Part shown: in pieces, positions 1-13,100 of the stretch
How positions within the stretch are numbered: the first letter of the stretch is position 1
Layout of the letters: each line of letters begins with the position of its first letter
Source: Dillenia suffruticosa
Taxonomy: Eukaryota; Streptophyta; Magnoliopsida; Dilleniales; Dilleniaceae
Reading direction: 5' to 3'
NCBI GenBank assembly: GCA_033439265.1
Contig: JAVTVX010000017.1
Span: 5,117,001-5,181,000, forward strand
Length of the DNA: 64,000 nucleotides
Made by a program: the position numbers and the translations under genes
The notes under the pieces: model-generated
Told to the model about the DNA's origin: nothing
Seen by the model: the letters and a program-made list of their open reading frames with translations, nothing else
Database searches by the model: none

Positions 1-2929
1 ACAGCACATATACTCTGTTCTCTCTGACCGACGACTGAAAGGAGATTGTGTGTACCCAAAAATCTTGAAATAATTGATTAATGACTCTATAATCAATGGT
101 GTGGACCTTAAACCAAATCGTTATACGCTTCTCTCCATTATTGATGGGGTGTCCTAGGATATCCATCCACCCCAACTCCCAGTCCCAATTTGATTGGGGT
201 CTCTAATCATGACCAAGCATTCTTGCATTTGCACTTAATATGTACAACTATATTCTGCCACTCTTGCAGTGAAATTGTTAGGGCGACAATGACTGCTCTC
301 ATACCATACATGTATCTAATTCATATATTTTTGTTGGGGGGGGGGACCCTTTTTAGTTAATAGATTAACCAATTATGTTATGTCATAATGTTTCTGATTT
401 TAAGTAAATTAGAGTTTATAAATATCATGTCTGGAATTGATATTAAAAGTAATCAACTTAGTTAGATATATTATTTTAAAGTATAAATAGTGCTTTAGAG
501 TCCTTCAGCAGTACCAAATTTAGTAGCTCCTTTCATTGTGGCTTCTACTGAAACTAATTTTAGAAACCTCTTGAGGTTCACTATTTGTTTTCCTTTTTGG
601 GTTCTATTCTAGGTGCTCCTCTTTCATCCCCACTTCTAACAAACTTCAATTCTTTTTTCCATGTCAATAAAACAACAACTGGCTTCTCGCCATGTTCATG
701 ATTAAAGGCGAGGACCAATAAAACTTCCAAATTGCTGAGCTTTCCCATCGAAAATAAGATCAACAACCATTTCATGTGTCAAAGATTTGGGGTTTCCTTT
801 GTGGCGCCAAGCACGCTAATGCATCCAATAGCCAGGGGACATGTGGCAAAGATCCTCAGTAGTGTACATGTTAGTGACCTAAGACCCTTGCACTTGATTT
901 CTAAATTCCAAAATCAAATCATAACAGTCGTAGAAGGACCCCTCCCCCTGTGGGTGTACTCTGGATACCATATTTTTTAGGCTTGGTAGGCCTACTACTA
1001 TACAACCATTAGAAGGTTGCACCTTGTACCACAACAAGTTTAGTTTAAGTGTTCCAATTTGATTGCAAAAGTTCTTTTTTATATATGTTCATAGAAACTC
1101 CCACTTTTAGGGGAGGGGAGGGGAGGAGGAGGAGAGGGAGGGCTAAAAGTGATCATCTATAGTGGGGGAGTGGGGGGACTTGGGAAGGAAAAGGAATCCT
1201 TATGTGGGGGTTTTTTTGGCCAAGTTGAAACAAATGTGCGCATCTCACACTCAAAAATGCTCGTCAAAGATGGGTTTCGTTCATTTTTCAAGGGTTTTAT
1301 GCTATCGGGTTAAAAGAAAATAAGGTATGGTCTCGAAAATGATAATTGGGCCTTTTCTACTCCCATCATCATTCCCACGTCCTACCATCTTTTACTCTCC
1401 ACAAAGGCTATGTTATTTCGTCGACTCCCTCTCTCCCCTTTCCTATCCCCATGCTTCTCCATAGGGTTCTTGTTTCTGACTTTCCCTAATTCACAAGATG
1501 TAAATCTCATCTCTCTCTCTCTCAAGTTGGTCTTTTTTTTGTTTTAACAATATTCGAACTCCTGATCATGAAGTTTGGGGAGAAGGATGCGATGAAAAGG
1601 TTATCCTCTCGGAATGTCGGTCCTGTTGTTGTCTGATTAAGTTCGGAAGGTAGATATATCCATGGAGATTTTATTTTGAGTTGAGTTTTTTAAAGTCGGA
1701 AATGTTATAACAAAATTATTATCTAAAAGATATCTAAAAGAAAGAAAAAGTAATAGAAAGAAGTATTTTCTCGTGGACAATGACATACTTGATGTGCGTA
1801 TCCTTACACTTGGATTACTTGATCTGGCGGAGGAAATTGGGAAAGGAACAAAGGTTTGACAAAAGAAAGAAAAGGAAAGGCCCAATTGAATTACGTATGG
1901 TGGTGGGGGTGACATGTCCACTCTTGGTTACGTGATTGGTTGTACTTCACTTCTACTAAAATCTCTCAATGCTTGAAGAAGAAAGGTCATTTCATGGCCC
2001 AAAACCAAAGAAAATCATACTTTAGAGGGCCCAACACATGATAACACAACCCAGTTGTTTAATTTCACATTTGCCATCTGCGTTACCATGACGGTTCTTC
2101 CTTATTAAAAGAAAAAATATATATTTTTGTTAGGCATATTAACGAAATGAAGGGAGCATAGGCGTAAGTAGTGGACTTGGTCCATTGCCTAATGGCCTGT
2201 ACGGACTTTATGGGTAAAGTTTCCGCGTGTATGTGCGTGCGCTTTTTTGTTTTTTTTTTTTAAATGCCTGAAGACACTCCCTTGCAATAAGGGGAGAAAA
2301 AAAAATGAAAGAATGAAAAGGAAAAATGAAAGTCTGAGTGGTCCCTTAGCAAGAGAGGCAAACTTAAATTTTGGAGAAAGCATTAATAAGATAACCAACT
2401 TGATGAAAGACTAGGCATATTAAGTTATCAAACCAGACCTTCTCACTCTCTGACCTGATTGGACATACCTTCTCTCCTATGCCATTTCTTTTCTTTTTGT
2501 GGCAAGGAAAGAAAAATACATAATAAGAAATTTGTTGGGTAGACATTTATTCCTTCCGTATCATTTTCATTTGTGTGAGAGTGGCTATGGGCCATCCAGT
2601 TGTATCCATCTAGGATCATTAAGAAGAAAATGAAACATACTCCTTCAAGGGACATTTTTTTTCCTTTCCCTTGGGGTTAATACTCTGTGGATCAATTGGG
2701 TCTGCCTAGATCAAAATCTAGCCGTCAGATTGTTCTACTTTTGTATGAATGGTGGACCTAAATGAGTAGAATTATAGCCATCGAGAGAAGATATCTATAT
2801 TCTATGCCCTACCCTAACACATTTTCGTCACGGTACCATAGTGAATGATTGGGACATATTTTAGGGCCTCTCACAAACCTATTAAATGTTTCCATCTTTG
2901 TGGCTCTCCATGAATACGATGAAGCGTTA

Positions 2930-3095
2930 TAAACTCTTTTAAATTAAATAATCAAATATTTTATTCTTTTAATTAGATATTTTGAGTTTGAATCTTAAAA
3001 ATGATAAAAAAAGATTTAAAAGAATCAATCCTTAAAATGCATCTCACGGTATTTAAACCGGATTAGTTGAATAAATCTAAAATATCGATGGTAAA

Positions 3096-3102
<7 letters not shown>
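2930..3102 (+). mobile_element. Diverged tRNA-derived SINE-like remnant (copy C)
   Basis: A box-B-like motif (GAGTTTGAATCTT, near 2984) is followed by a short body that ends in a GGATTAGTTGAATAAAT block, a CGATGGT block and an A-run. The same order of blocks recurs at 3540-3690, 39455-39693 and 39800-39946. This fits an old tRNA-derived SINE family with an A-rich tail. The 5' limit is uncertain, no clear target-site duplication was found, and the A-tail has expanded into an (AT)n microsatellite. Confidence 0.4.

Positions 3103-3142
<40 letters not shown>
3103..3142. repeat. (AT)n microsatellite
   Basis: About 20 perfect AT units follow the A-rich tail of the SINE-like remnant. SINE tails commonly seed such microsatellites. 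Confidence 0.9.
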
Positions 3143-3147
<5 letters not shown>

Positions 3148-3539
3148 AAGGGTAGCTGCTACCTAGAGACAGGAACTTCTAAAATGTATAAATATATGAG
3201 GAAAAAAATTGAAAAATACCTTTTTAATTTGTTAAATCATCTTCATCCTATAAAAAAATAGTAATAAAGTTTTTATAATTTGCAAAGATTGTTTTATCTT
3301 TATACACAATTCAATTTATTATAAGACTCTCCGTTGAAAAAAATTCTAATTACTAAAAAAATTAATGTAAAAGGCATGCATATTGCAATTAGATAATTGT
3401 ATGCATTATTTTCCCCTATTGAAATTGATTATTCTATATGTAGGCCATTGGAGGCTTCCAGAGAAGTGAAATTCTTTGGAGATAATCAGCACTTTTCGAC
3501 CTAAACGAAACAGTTACATTCATCCCTTAATCAGTTCAG

Positions 3540-3690
3540 AAATTTGATTATTCCGGACACAAAAAAATCAATATTGGAAGACTCATCCCTAAAATAAGTC
3601 CTACAGCAGTCAATCCAGATTAGTTAGAGTAAAACTTTAAATACCGAGTGATGATCAAATCTAGATAAAAAAGAAAAAAAAAAAAAGTTC
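3540..3690 (+). mobile_element. Diverged SINE-like remnant (copy A)
   Basis: It carries the tail blocks shared with the other copies: AGATTAGTTAGAGTAAAACT, then TACCGAGTGATGATC, ending in an A-rich tract near 3665-3687. A degenerate box-B-like stretch lies near 3541. The remnant is old and diverged, with approximate ends. Confidence 0.4.
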
Positions 3691-5479
3691 CTTCGAGGAC
3701 ATTGGCCATGGGAATATGATTTTTTTGCAATATATGGTAAAAATGATTTTGCGGCTCCTATCATCGGACCCCATACAAGAAAATTTGATGGACTAAAGGC
3801 TAGGTACGTGGATGATTAAAGAACACCCATATGTCATCTTTGTAAACTAATAGCAATATTATGTGCACTGTTGCACATGAGTTAAGTAGAAATGTGTATA
3901 AAAACAAGGAGTGGGATAGAGCACCCTATCTAGATAGTAATGATACAAATTTGTATGTTTGTATAAAATATATACCGACAAACAGTTAGTTTAGTAAAAA
4001 GACATAATGTCTTTTAACTAAAATTTAGATTTGAATTTTAAAAATAAAAACAATTACGTCGGATCGGTCAAGTATCAAATATATATATATAGTGTTATTC
4101 CTTCATAGCAATATTCTAGAGAGAGGGTCCAATCTTGTTAATCATACGTAGATATCAAAATCAACCATTATAATTAAATGGATTTGAATACTTATGCTTG
4201 AAAAAGAGAACCTTATCTAATAATTTCAGGAGCGCCCATTGAATAAAAGATGGTGGTGTGTCAATAGCAAAGCCCTAAAATAATGCTAAATCAAACTTGG
4301 GTCTCTTCACTTTCCAATGTGATCTTAAAAGACCAACATACTCTCAAGTGTCCCATTCTTCAAAAACCCACGAGCACTCTACTTGGTAACACCTTATATT
4401 ATTAATTTATTATAACATTAAAACATAAGATTTCTTGGTCCCCCCACCCCAGCTAGAAAAAAAAGGACATTTGTATTAAAAAAATTGTACCTGAAATTAA
4501 AATAAAAGATGGGAAATCATAGGATGTGATACTAAAGTGCATGAAATTTAAATCGGATTTTCATGTCCATTTGATTCACAAAACAATTGGGTTATTTCAT
4601 TGATATAAAGAGAGAGTCCTAAGAATCTATGGTCATGTTAGATTTGATTGGAATCCAACAACGGACAGGATTAATTAAGAGATTGACTATGAGGGTTTTG
4701 TGTAAGGATTATAGGGAACAATGAATAATACACTTTCTATTATTCCCAAAAGGATTAAAAGAAAAAGAAGTATTGAAAGAGATTGGAGGGGTTGAATCTT
4801 GAATGTCCTAAAAAGACTAACGTTGGAGGAATAGAGAGGTGTAAATGCAAAGAATCCCATCATTCCATTTCAAACTTTAAAGGAAACAAATTTCAAAAAA
4901 CAAAAAAAGAAGTAAAATGGGAAATATCTAGGAAAAAGAAAAAGAAAAAGAAAAATCCAACCCCACAAATTTCAATAGGGGAAGATGGGAAGTAAAAGAA
5001 GCAAGTCAGTTGCTCGAGGAAGAAAAAGAGGGGAGAAGAAGCCAAATAGCACTCAATCCAAAAGAGAACTCATATCCAAATAGAAAAGAAGGATTTGTAT
5101 TCTCCTTTAGTTGGTTTTAGTATTTAGAATCTCGGTCAATCCAGTCAAACACTTTACAACCCAATGCCAATACCAATACCAATACCAATCACCTCCCCCT
5201 CTTTTTTTTTTTTTTTTTTTTTTTTAAGATATAAATTATAAAAATTATAAAAATTATAAAAATATATAAAAAAAATTCATACACTAAATCTCAGAAAAAA
5301 TATTTGAGTAAAAATCTTTTACTACTCAAAAATTCCTACAAAGACCTAAAATATTTTTTTACCTCTCGAATATTTCTACGAGAATCCAAAATCTAACACC
5401 ATCATTGAACATTTGCCTCCCTAATTAAAAACAGTCCCACTTATAACTTGCCATTCTCATATTCTCTCTCTCTCTCTCT

Positions 5480-5520
<41 letters not shown>

Positions 5521-6770
5521 AGAATATTTTTTAATAATTTACAGTAAATAAAATTTAATAATATTATATAGATTATATAGACCAAATTTTATGTGATGAT
5601 ATGCATTAACATATATTAGCTAATTCTTAATCGCATCGTTAACATATTTTCATCGATTCAAATAAATTTTAATTAAAAATTAGTTAAAATAAACTCACTT
5701 AACATTTGATTCGTTAAAATCATGAATCCAACATTAATTTTAAAAAATGGTTCCTTACTTTTTAACTAAGAAAATTTTTCTAATTGCAAATTTCATGAAT
5801 TTAAGTGTTTTTTTTATATATATTATATAGTTTTTTATTGTATTGAATAATTTAATGATAGTTTGTCATATATAAATTGTTGTAAGAAATTTTATAAATA
5901 AAATAATTCAATATGAATTAGAAAATTAATAATATAAATAATAATTTTAATTAGTTGCATATTATTATCATCATGTTAATTTTATCCCTTTAAGGCCTTG
6001 TTTAATTCGCATGGTTTATTTTCAAAATCTAAATTTTATTTCTTAAAACTCAAATATGAGTTTTTATGCTTTAATTTTTTATTATCATTTTATTCTAATT
6101 AATTTTAAAAAATGTTTTAAATAGTTATATTTATAAATGAATTTTATAATTATTTTTATTTTTAAAATATAAAATTTTAATTACATTCTAAACTTTAATT
6201 TTTTGACTGAAAGCATGCGAGCACTCGTAGGGTTTGTGATTTCCATAGGGAACTGAAAAGGGGCAATGGTTTGACCATTTCGAACAAAACGTATCCATTG
6301 CTAATTGAACACACCGTGTCTCCCATTGCTAAATAGGAGGGGCTAAGGTAGAGGAGCTGTGGGCGAGAAAAGAAACAGAGGAGGATCGAGAAGAGAGAGC
6401 AGCTCATATTTATTATGCGCCTCGCTTCATAATCTCTCCCTCCCTTTCATCGTTTAATTCTTCTTTTCTTTTCTTTTTCTTCTGTTCCCTTATTTGATGA
6501 TCTTTAATTTTTATTTTTTGGCCTTCCTTTCTGCCCATTAAACAATGAAAATGGCAGATCACCAATCATCATTTCCCCTCTAGAGGAAACACCCATCATT
6601 GCATCCAACAATCCTTTTCAATTCTTAGAAAACTGAGCTTCCTCTATTTTCTCTTCTTCTCTCCTCCTCCCCCTTCGTCTAATTCCTCAACTCACAATTT
6701 AAATATCCCATACTCACATTTCTTCCCACTTGTCTACAATACTATACAACTCGACCCCTCTCTCTTCCTA

Positions 6771-7848
6771 ATGGATCCTTCCTCTGCCAACTCTGTCAAT
6801 GGCTTCTACTCCTTTCTAACTAGAGGAATCGATGATCTCGAACGAGTCTTTATGTCAAACAACTTCATGTCAATCCAATTCCTCCAAAGAGCTCTCTCTC
6901 TCCTCCGATCTTTCCACTCTCAACTAACCATTTTAGTACAAAAACTCCACTTACCCGTTGGAGAAAAATGGCTCGATGAATACATGGACGAGAGCTCTAA
7001 GCTCTGGGAAGTATGCCATGTTCTCAAATCAGGCATCTCCGGAATGGAAAATTATTATTCCTCTGGTTTAAACATCACTAACTCTCTCGACTCTTTTCAA
7101 CATCTGACTCCGCAAATCTCTCGTCAGGTAAAACTAAACAACACTTATGTTGTTTGATTGATTTCGTTTATAGTATTTTTCGAAACATATGGTTGATATC
7201 ATCATCTGGGGTTTTTTTCTCAAACAGGTGATTCGAGCAATCTCTGGTTGTCGAAGAGAAGCACTCGGATTAGAAGAAGAAAACAGGTCTTTAATGGAGA
7301 ACAGAATTCAACATCTGCCTCTAAGATTCGACGAAAAGGTTTCAATAGAATCAAAGCTTAATGGGTTCAATGGATTTCGTGGTGTTCTATATGCAATGAG
7401 AAACGTTAGTTCACTACTCTTAATGATTCTGCTATATGGGTTGGTCTATTGTTGGCCTGAGTCGAACTTTTTACGAGGCGAGTATGAAGGATGTCTGTTT
7501 TTCGGATCAGGGTTTATGATATCGACTTCGAGGTTGCAGCAAAGAGTGGCATCAGAAATCAACAATCAGATCAATGGAAGACCTGGGATTTTGTTGTACG
7601 AGTTTAGGTTATCGAAAACCGCCATGGATGAGATGAGAGGAGAGTTGGAGAGAAAGTGGTGTGTTTCAGGTGGGGTTGTGGAGTGGGAAACAGAGGTGGG
7701 GGGTATAAGAGACCGAGTCGAGAATTTGAGGGGCTGTTTTGGGGTATTAAGATCTGGGACTGAGAATATTATTGGGCAATTGGATGATTTCTTTGATGAA
7801 ATTGTTGAAGGCAGGAAGAAACTCCTGGATTTCTGTAGTCATAGATAG
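6771..7848 (+). CDS. BYPASS1-like (BPS1 family) protein
   Basis: Two exons, 6771-7127 and 7228-7848, join in phase 0 across a 100-bp GT-AG intron and encode 325 residues, close to the usual length of plant BPS1-like proteins. The start MDPSSANS follows a pyrimidine-rich leader. The N-terminal half has the family's helical pattern ([40 protein letters not shown]). A hydrophobic segment, [15 protein letters not shown], near residue 185 is a likely membrane-contact region. The C-terminal part looks coiled-coil-like and ends in [15 protein letters not shown]. In Arabidopsis, BYPASS1 limits production of a mobile root-to-shoot signal; the biochemical activity of the family is unknown, so only family membership is claimed. 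The neighbour downstream is convergent. Confidence 0.85.
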
Positions 7849-8407
7849 ATGAGGCAAGGGTCCAAGACATAAAATATTGGCAAAAAAAAAAAGAAAAGAA
7901 AAGAAAAAAGAAAAAATCAATACTAGAAAAATAGTTGTTGGGGGCGTTTGGTTGTACCTTCTCTGTTTTTTTTTTTTTTTTTGGATTTTATGTTTTAACC
8001 TTTTTTTTTCTTTTTCTATTTTCTTGTTAATTCTCTCTTGTTGTCTCTCACTTTCTCTCCTTTTTCTCTTTTTATAGTTTCTATGAACTTTTGATTTTTG
8101 GGCATGAATTTTTTTAATCAAAAGATGGAGAAACAGTGTCTTGATCTTGGAACAAGAACGGAAGGTTCTTGTCAACCTGAGAGGGAGAAAACATCACAAT
8201 CACAAAACTAGATTTGTTTTTTTTTTTAATTTTAGTTTATTTTTTAAAATGTTGTTGAGGATGATGATTAGTATGAAGTGATTTTGTGCTCTTGGGTGGG
8301 TCTGATCTGATATTTGATCCGAGTGGTCTGTAGTTGTCGTAGTAAATGACTAATCATTCTAGGTGGGAAAAAATGATGAAAGTTGGGTGGCTTTAGGGGA
8401 GGCTGGT

Positions 8408-8439
<32 letters not shown>

Positions 8440-10147
8440 TAGGGAGTGGTGTTAGTATGTTGCTGTGAGATTCCTGGGCAGTAGCATAGCTTTAATTTCA
8501 AAAGCACTTTCTCTCTTTGAAGCTTTTGTCTGATTCGGTTCACTTTCAAAGCAATGGACTTGATGATGGGAGTTTCTCAATTCAATTACAGGACCCTCTT
8601 TTCTTTTCCTGACACTCTCTAGAATGGGTATGATTTTATTCTGCCTGCCAGCTTCTACTTCAGACCTTCTTTCTGGGACTTTGTGCATAACAACTAATAT
8701 TAATGAGCAGCGATAAATATATATTTAAATGCTTTAAAAAAATACTATTTTTACTATACAATAAAATAAAATATTTTTTTAACTCACAATCGTTATAATA
8801 TTTATTATATTACTGTATTTGTATCATATCATATTCTATTCTCTCTCTCTCTCCCATACTTATTAGATCATTAAGAAGATAAAGAAAAAGATCAAATAAA
8901 GTAAAACAAAGAAGGAAAGAAAGGGGAAATTTAGGAAGTCACTTTCTAAAATTTTCAACAGGTTGTCATGCTTTTTGTCCCATACCGGAATTTCATGGCC
9001 TTGGGAGGCGAGGGGAGGGGAGGGGAGGGATTCTCTATCGGACACATACCAAGTAGGAAGATTTAAAAACCTATTAGCAGTACAATAGGTTTTTCCATTT
9101 TGTTCACATCTCATTCACAACCCATTTATTAACTCACTCAAGGGTCCCCCAATTCATCTTCTACATGTGAGCAAACATCAATTTCTTATTGTTTCATTCC
9201 AAAACAGAATGAGAAAATATTTGCACCTTATGTAATCCCTCTCCAGTTTGCCCCCTTAATCATAAAACCTAGAGGTTATTATAGTTTAAGGGGCGTCCAA
9301 TTTCTCTTTCCATTAAAAGATCAAGTTCAAACACTTCTCTCTCTCCTTCGCGACCCAAATGCCATGAAGGATCAAATGTTTTAATTCAATCGGTTATCTA
9401 AATGAGATATTTTTCTACGTTAAAATAACTATATTGAACCTTTTTTTATTGAACCATCTGTATTCAAAATCATACTCTAAATAATCTAATTCGAAAATCC
9501 ACATAGGCCCTATCAAGCTTCGGATCTAATTTTTTTTATTTTAAATTTTAAATTTGAGATTTAATTAAAAAACTCAATCTTATCCCATTAGATCAATTGT
9601 ATATCAACTTATATTTGATTTTATATCTCTTCCAGCCGTCAAAGTTAGAAAAGGGTGAGAAGGCCCATTCAATTCATGGTTTACTTAATTTTAAGTGCAC
9701 CGAAAAAATTGACGGACATCTGGGTAACCAATTCAAAAGGGTTACCATTTGAAGGCAGAATCTCACTACAAAACTGCAAATTCCAGGGGAATCCCTCCAA
9801 AAGTATTCATCTTTACAAAACACCGAGATCACCTTCACCAGTATATTGGCAGAAATAAGCGCGACCAACCTATAAGATGGGCCAACTGCCTTTACTTCTA
9901 ATCTTTACAAAATTATGGAAAGAAATGTGGGGGCAAGATGATGGGTTGGCGCAAGTACAGGCTGCCTGGTGTATGTATTCAGGTATATTGATTGATGTCC
10001 TATAATTTACAACGAAGTGACACAACAACTATACTGAAACTAAGCAAGGGGGACCATGCTATGGTAAAGAGTTCAACAATTGAGATTTAAAAAAAAAAAA
10101 AAATGCAAAACGTATTCCTCCTCTCAGCTGCCTTATTCCATGCGTAG
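7849..10147. other. Convergent intergenic region
   Basis: This lies between the 3' ends of the BYPASS1-like gene (+) and the SHM7-like pseudogene (-). It contains A- and T-homopolymers just after the stop, a GA microsatellite at 8408-8439, a G-rich tract at 9012-9029, and AT-rich filler. Frames here are low-complexity and I see no gene. About 500 bases on the right are probably the former 3' UTR of the pseudogene. Confidence 0.55.
9012..9029 (+). other. G-quadruplex-type G-run cluster
   Basis: Four runs of three or four G are separated by single A residues, the textbook arrangement for an intramolecular G-quadruplex with one-base loops. It lies in intergenic DNA with no nearby start. The structure is predicted only. 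Confidence 0.6.
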
Positions 10148-13100
10148 TTACAAGTCAAATGCTGGCATTGCAAGTTGGGAAGCAAATAACTCCACTAGTC
10201 CCGGAGCTCAACAATGTCCTACGACAAAATCCTTTTGCAACTTCCCATGCTCTCTCTGCACAGCACAGGTAATTTGAGCTGCTCTCAGGATGAAGTCTGC
10301 AATTGTTTCAAAATCAGATTCCAGACATCCTCTAGTTGTCATAGCCGGTGTACCTGAACAGAAACCATGAAAGTTAAAATTTTGGTGCATATAAAGATCT
10401 CCAATGGAGAGAAACGCTTCTCGCACAGCAGTCATTTGGAATGCTTAAACTGAAAATTTCTACCTTAAAAGTTTCTGAGAGTTAGGTAAGCAGAATGCAT
10501 GAGTCGGTAAAAAGATGAATAACTTTGCTACAAACAATAGGAAGAATAATATCCGAGGGATTAGATAGAAAATAACAAGGATGAAAAGTACTATTCAGTG
10601 TTCCAAGGTCTCTTGGGCCAATTAGCAGGACCTCAAGCTCTTGCCCCATAATAATGGGGTCCAGGTTCTGAATCTGAACCCACCTTACAAGACCAGGAAA
10701 AAAAAAGGGTATGCTCCATGGTTAAGTCTCTGTTACATATTGTTTCTTTTTCTGCAATAAAATGGATGGATTATGTTGACGCCACATGAGCATCTCATGT
10801 CGCACGGTTCTAGAAAATTTTTAGGACTTCGTAATTTATATGATGCTCTTATTTTCCAATATACTGAAGTATGTATTTTCTACTTATGTGAAATAAAATT
10901 ACCAATTCTAACACCTCCAGGGAATATGGTACCATTGTCACCATATACAGCACATTTATTAAGTGTGATGTGGCACATCTCACAAACTTTCTCATAGTTC
11001 TTGCCTGCCAAAGAATGAGAAAACAAAAACTAAATAAGAAGTCAACACAAAAGAAGTCCGCATAGAGAAAGCTAGCCATGAATAAGCATATTGTGAAGAG
11101 GTTACAGAGTCTATTACAGAAAATTGTTTCCCAACTTTCAGATACCCCCAATGCAGAGATGTAGAATGAGAGACGTTATCCATGCACGCCCCCCCCCCCC
11201 CCCAAAAAAAAAGATTCACAACCAATGAAGAAAGCAACGTAAAATACCTTCTAGAGCCCTTATAGTCCTTAAACACACATATATGCATAAGGTGTTTAAA
11301 TGGTAACATTAATATTTTCAGCAGTTAACAAGACCCTCAACAGTAATGATGAGCTAAAGCCCAAAATAGAGGGTAAGGACAGGATGATTTTTCAATGGCA
11401 GAAGAAAATAGCAACTAAGCATGCATTGCACTGTACATTTTATATGACACAAAAGATCAGATACCTACAGAGAGTTACTGATAATAAGTGAAAACTATCT
11501 AAGCTTAATAAGATTAAAACGAATGATCTACTCCAAAAGAGGAGATTTTGTAAAGCTATCTCCTTGAATGTATGTGTCATGTGCTATAATTGCTTTGAAA
11601 GTAGAGATCACTTATTTCCACATTGTTCGGTCATACAAAAGATGTAGAATTACCTTTTTGATTTGTGCGGCAATGTAGGGAGACTTAGAAATCTTCCCTA
11701 TTTGTTTCTCACAAAGTTTAGTGGTTCTGCAGAGAAGATGAATGGCCTTGAAAATGTACATTTCTGGCTACCCCGTGGTGCATTTAGAGAGAAGAATGTG
11801 ACAATTTTCAGAAAATCAAACTATTTCTCCCTCTCTTCTTTGAGATAAGATCGTGTTTTATACTGGATTTATGCCTTTGGGTTTTAAAATGTTTATAGTT
11901 TAGAAGAGTTGAAAAGGGATCGGAGTGTAGTGTTACATTAGGCTTTTTTTTTTTTTTTTTTTTGTGTATTCTAACTTTTATTCCTCCTGAAGATTCCTTA
12001 TCCTTTGGAGTTCCTGTACATTCTTTCTCACCTTTAATATATATTTCTTTTTCTGTGAAAAGACAAAAAAAAAAAAATACAAAAAAAATACTAAGCACAG
12101 CATGCCCTCTTTTCAAACATGGAAAATGAAATGACCGCCAAATTTACTAACAGAAGCAAGTATGGAAGAGACAGGCATTTAGAAGTAGATGGTGACACTA
12201 AAAGTGCCATCAACATTTGAACAAGATTACAAAGCTCAAATTAAGCAGCTCAATATCTGTCAAACCTAGAGTTGATAAATCCCAAAGCAGCTGATGGTTA
12301 TCACTACCTCTAGTCACCAATCTACACTTCCTTCTCAGCAAAGCAGACGCCAAAACCTGAGCATTTCTCTTAACCTGTTGAATGCATGCCTTGTACTCTG
12401 GCGTAGCCACCTGTTTAAAGGCTACAGCAAGTGCAGCAATATGATTATTGTGTGGACCACCTTGCAGTGATGGAAAAACAGCAAAGTTGATCTTTTCCTC
12501 AAAATTATAATGGTGGCTGTCATTTCCCTGGTTTTGGACCATGCGCCTCTCTCTTCATTTTGAACCTTTCCTATAGAAGATTATACCACCCCTAGGACCA
12601 TGAAGACCTTTGTGAGTGGTTGAGGTGACAATATCACAATAATCAAATGGGCTTGCACATTCCTAATAAAAACAGCAAATGAAGAGTGTGAAGGACAGGA
12701 AAGTATTTCTTAAGTAACATTAGAAAGCAATATATGCAAATGGAAACGCAAAATTTCACAGATAGAATAAAAATAACGGGATTTGATAAAAAGAAAATAA
12801 AAGTCATTAATCGAGTGAATAATAAGTGTGTGCATTATCTGAACTACTTGCTGTTTTGACATCACAAACCGGTTCATAACACATTGAAATGAATAGCAAG
12901 ACCCTGGCAAATCAGAGACACAAGGACGGTATTTCTTTCGTTGTTTATGTGTTCTTTATCCAGTTATTCAAATCCAAGATATAGCAGGAACGCTAAAATG
13001 TTGTCATGAACAACATGCAGTATGCTAATTTAAATATAGGATCCTTTGTTTTCAGATTTCCTACGTAAATCATGCAGGAAATTTTTCTGCTTCCTTAAAT

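Larger units (their letters stand above)
1..6770. other. Gene-poor AT-rich intergenic region
   Basis: I see no credible coding region on either strand. Open frames are short, low in complexity and without recognisable domains. The stretch holds homopolymer runs, a G-rich tract near 1110-1142, an (AT)n microsatellite at 3103-3142, CT and AT repeats at 5464-5515, and SINE-like remnants near 2930-3690 (listed separately). The last 350 bases before 6771 are pyrimidine-rich and probably include the promoter and leader of the BYPASS1-like gene. Confidence 0.6.

Noticed and set aside
6001-6190. GGCCTTGTTTAATT motif resembling a plant MITE terminus
   Set aside because: No inverted partner or target-site duplication was found.
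7877-8175. Lys- or Phe-rich frames on both strands after the BYPASS1-like gene
   Set aside because: They are translations of A/T homopolymer DNA in the 3' UTR.
10560-10700. tRNA-like words (GGTTCAGATTC on the minus strand) suggesting another SINE
   Set aside because: Box spacing and a matching tail or direct repeats could not be found; too weak to annotate.
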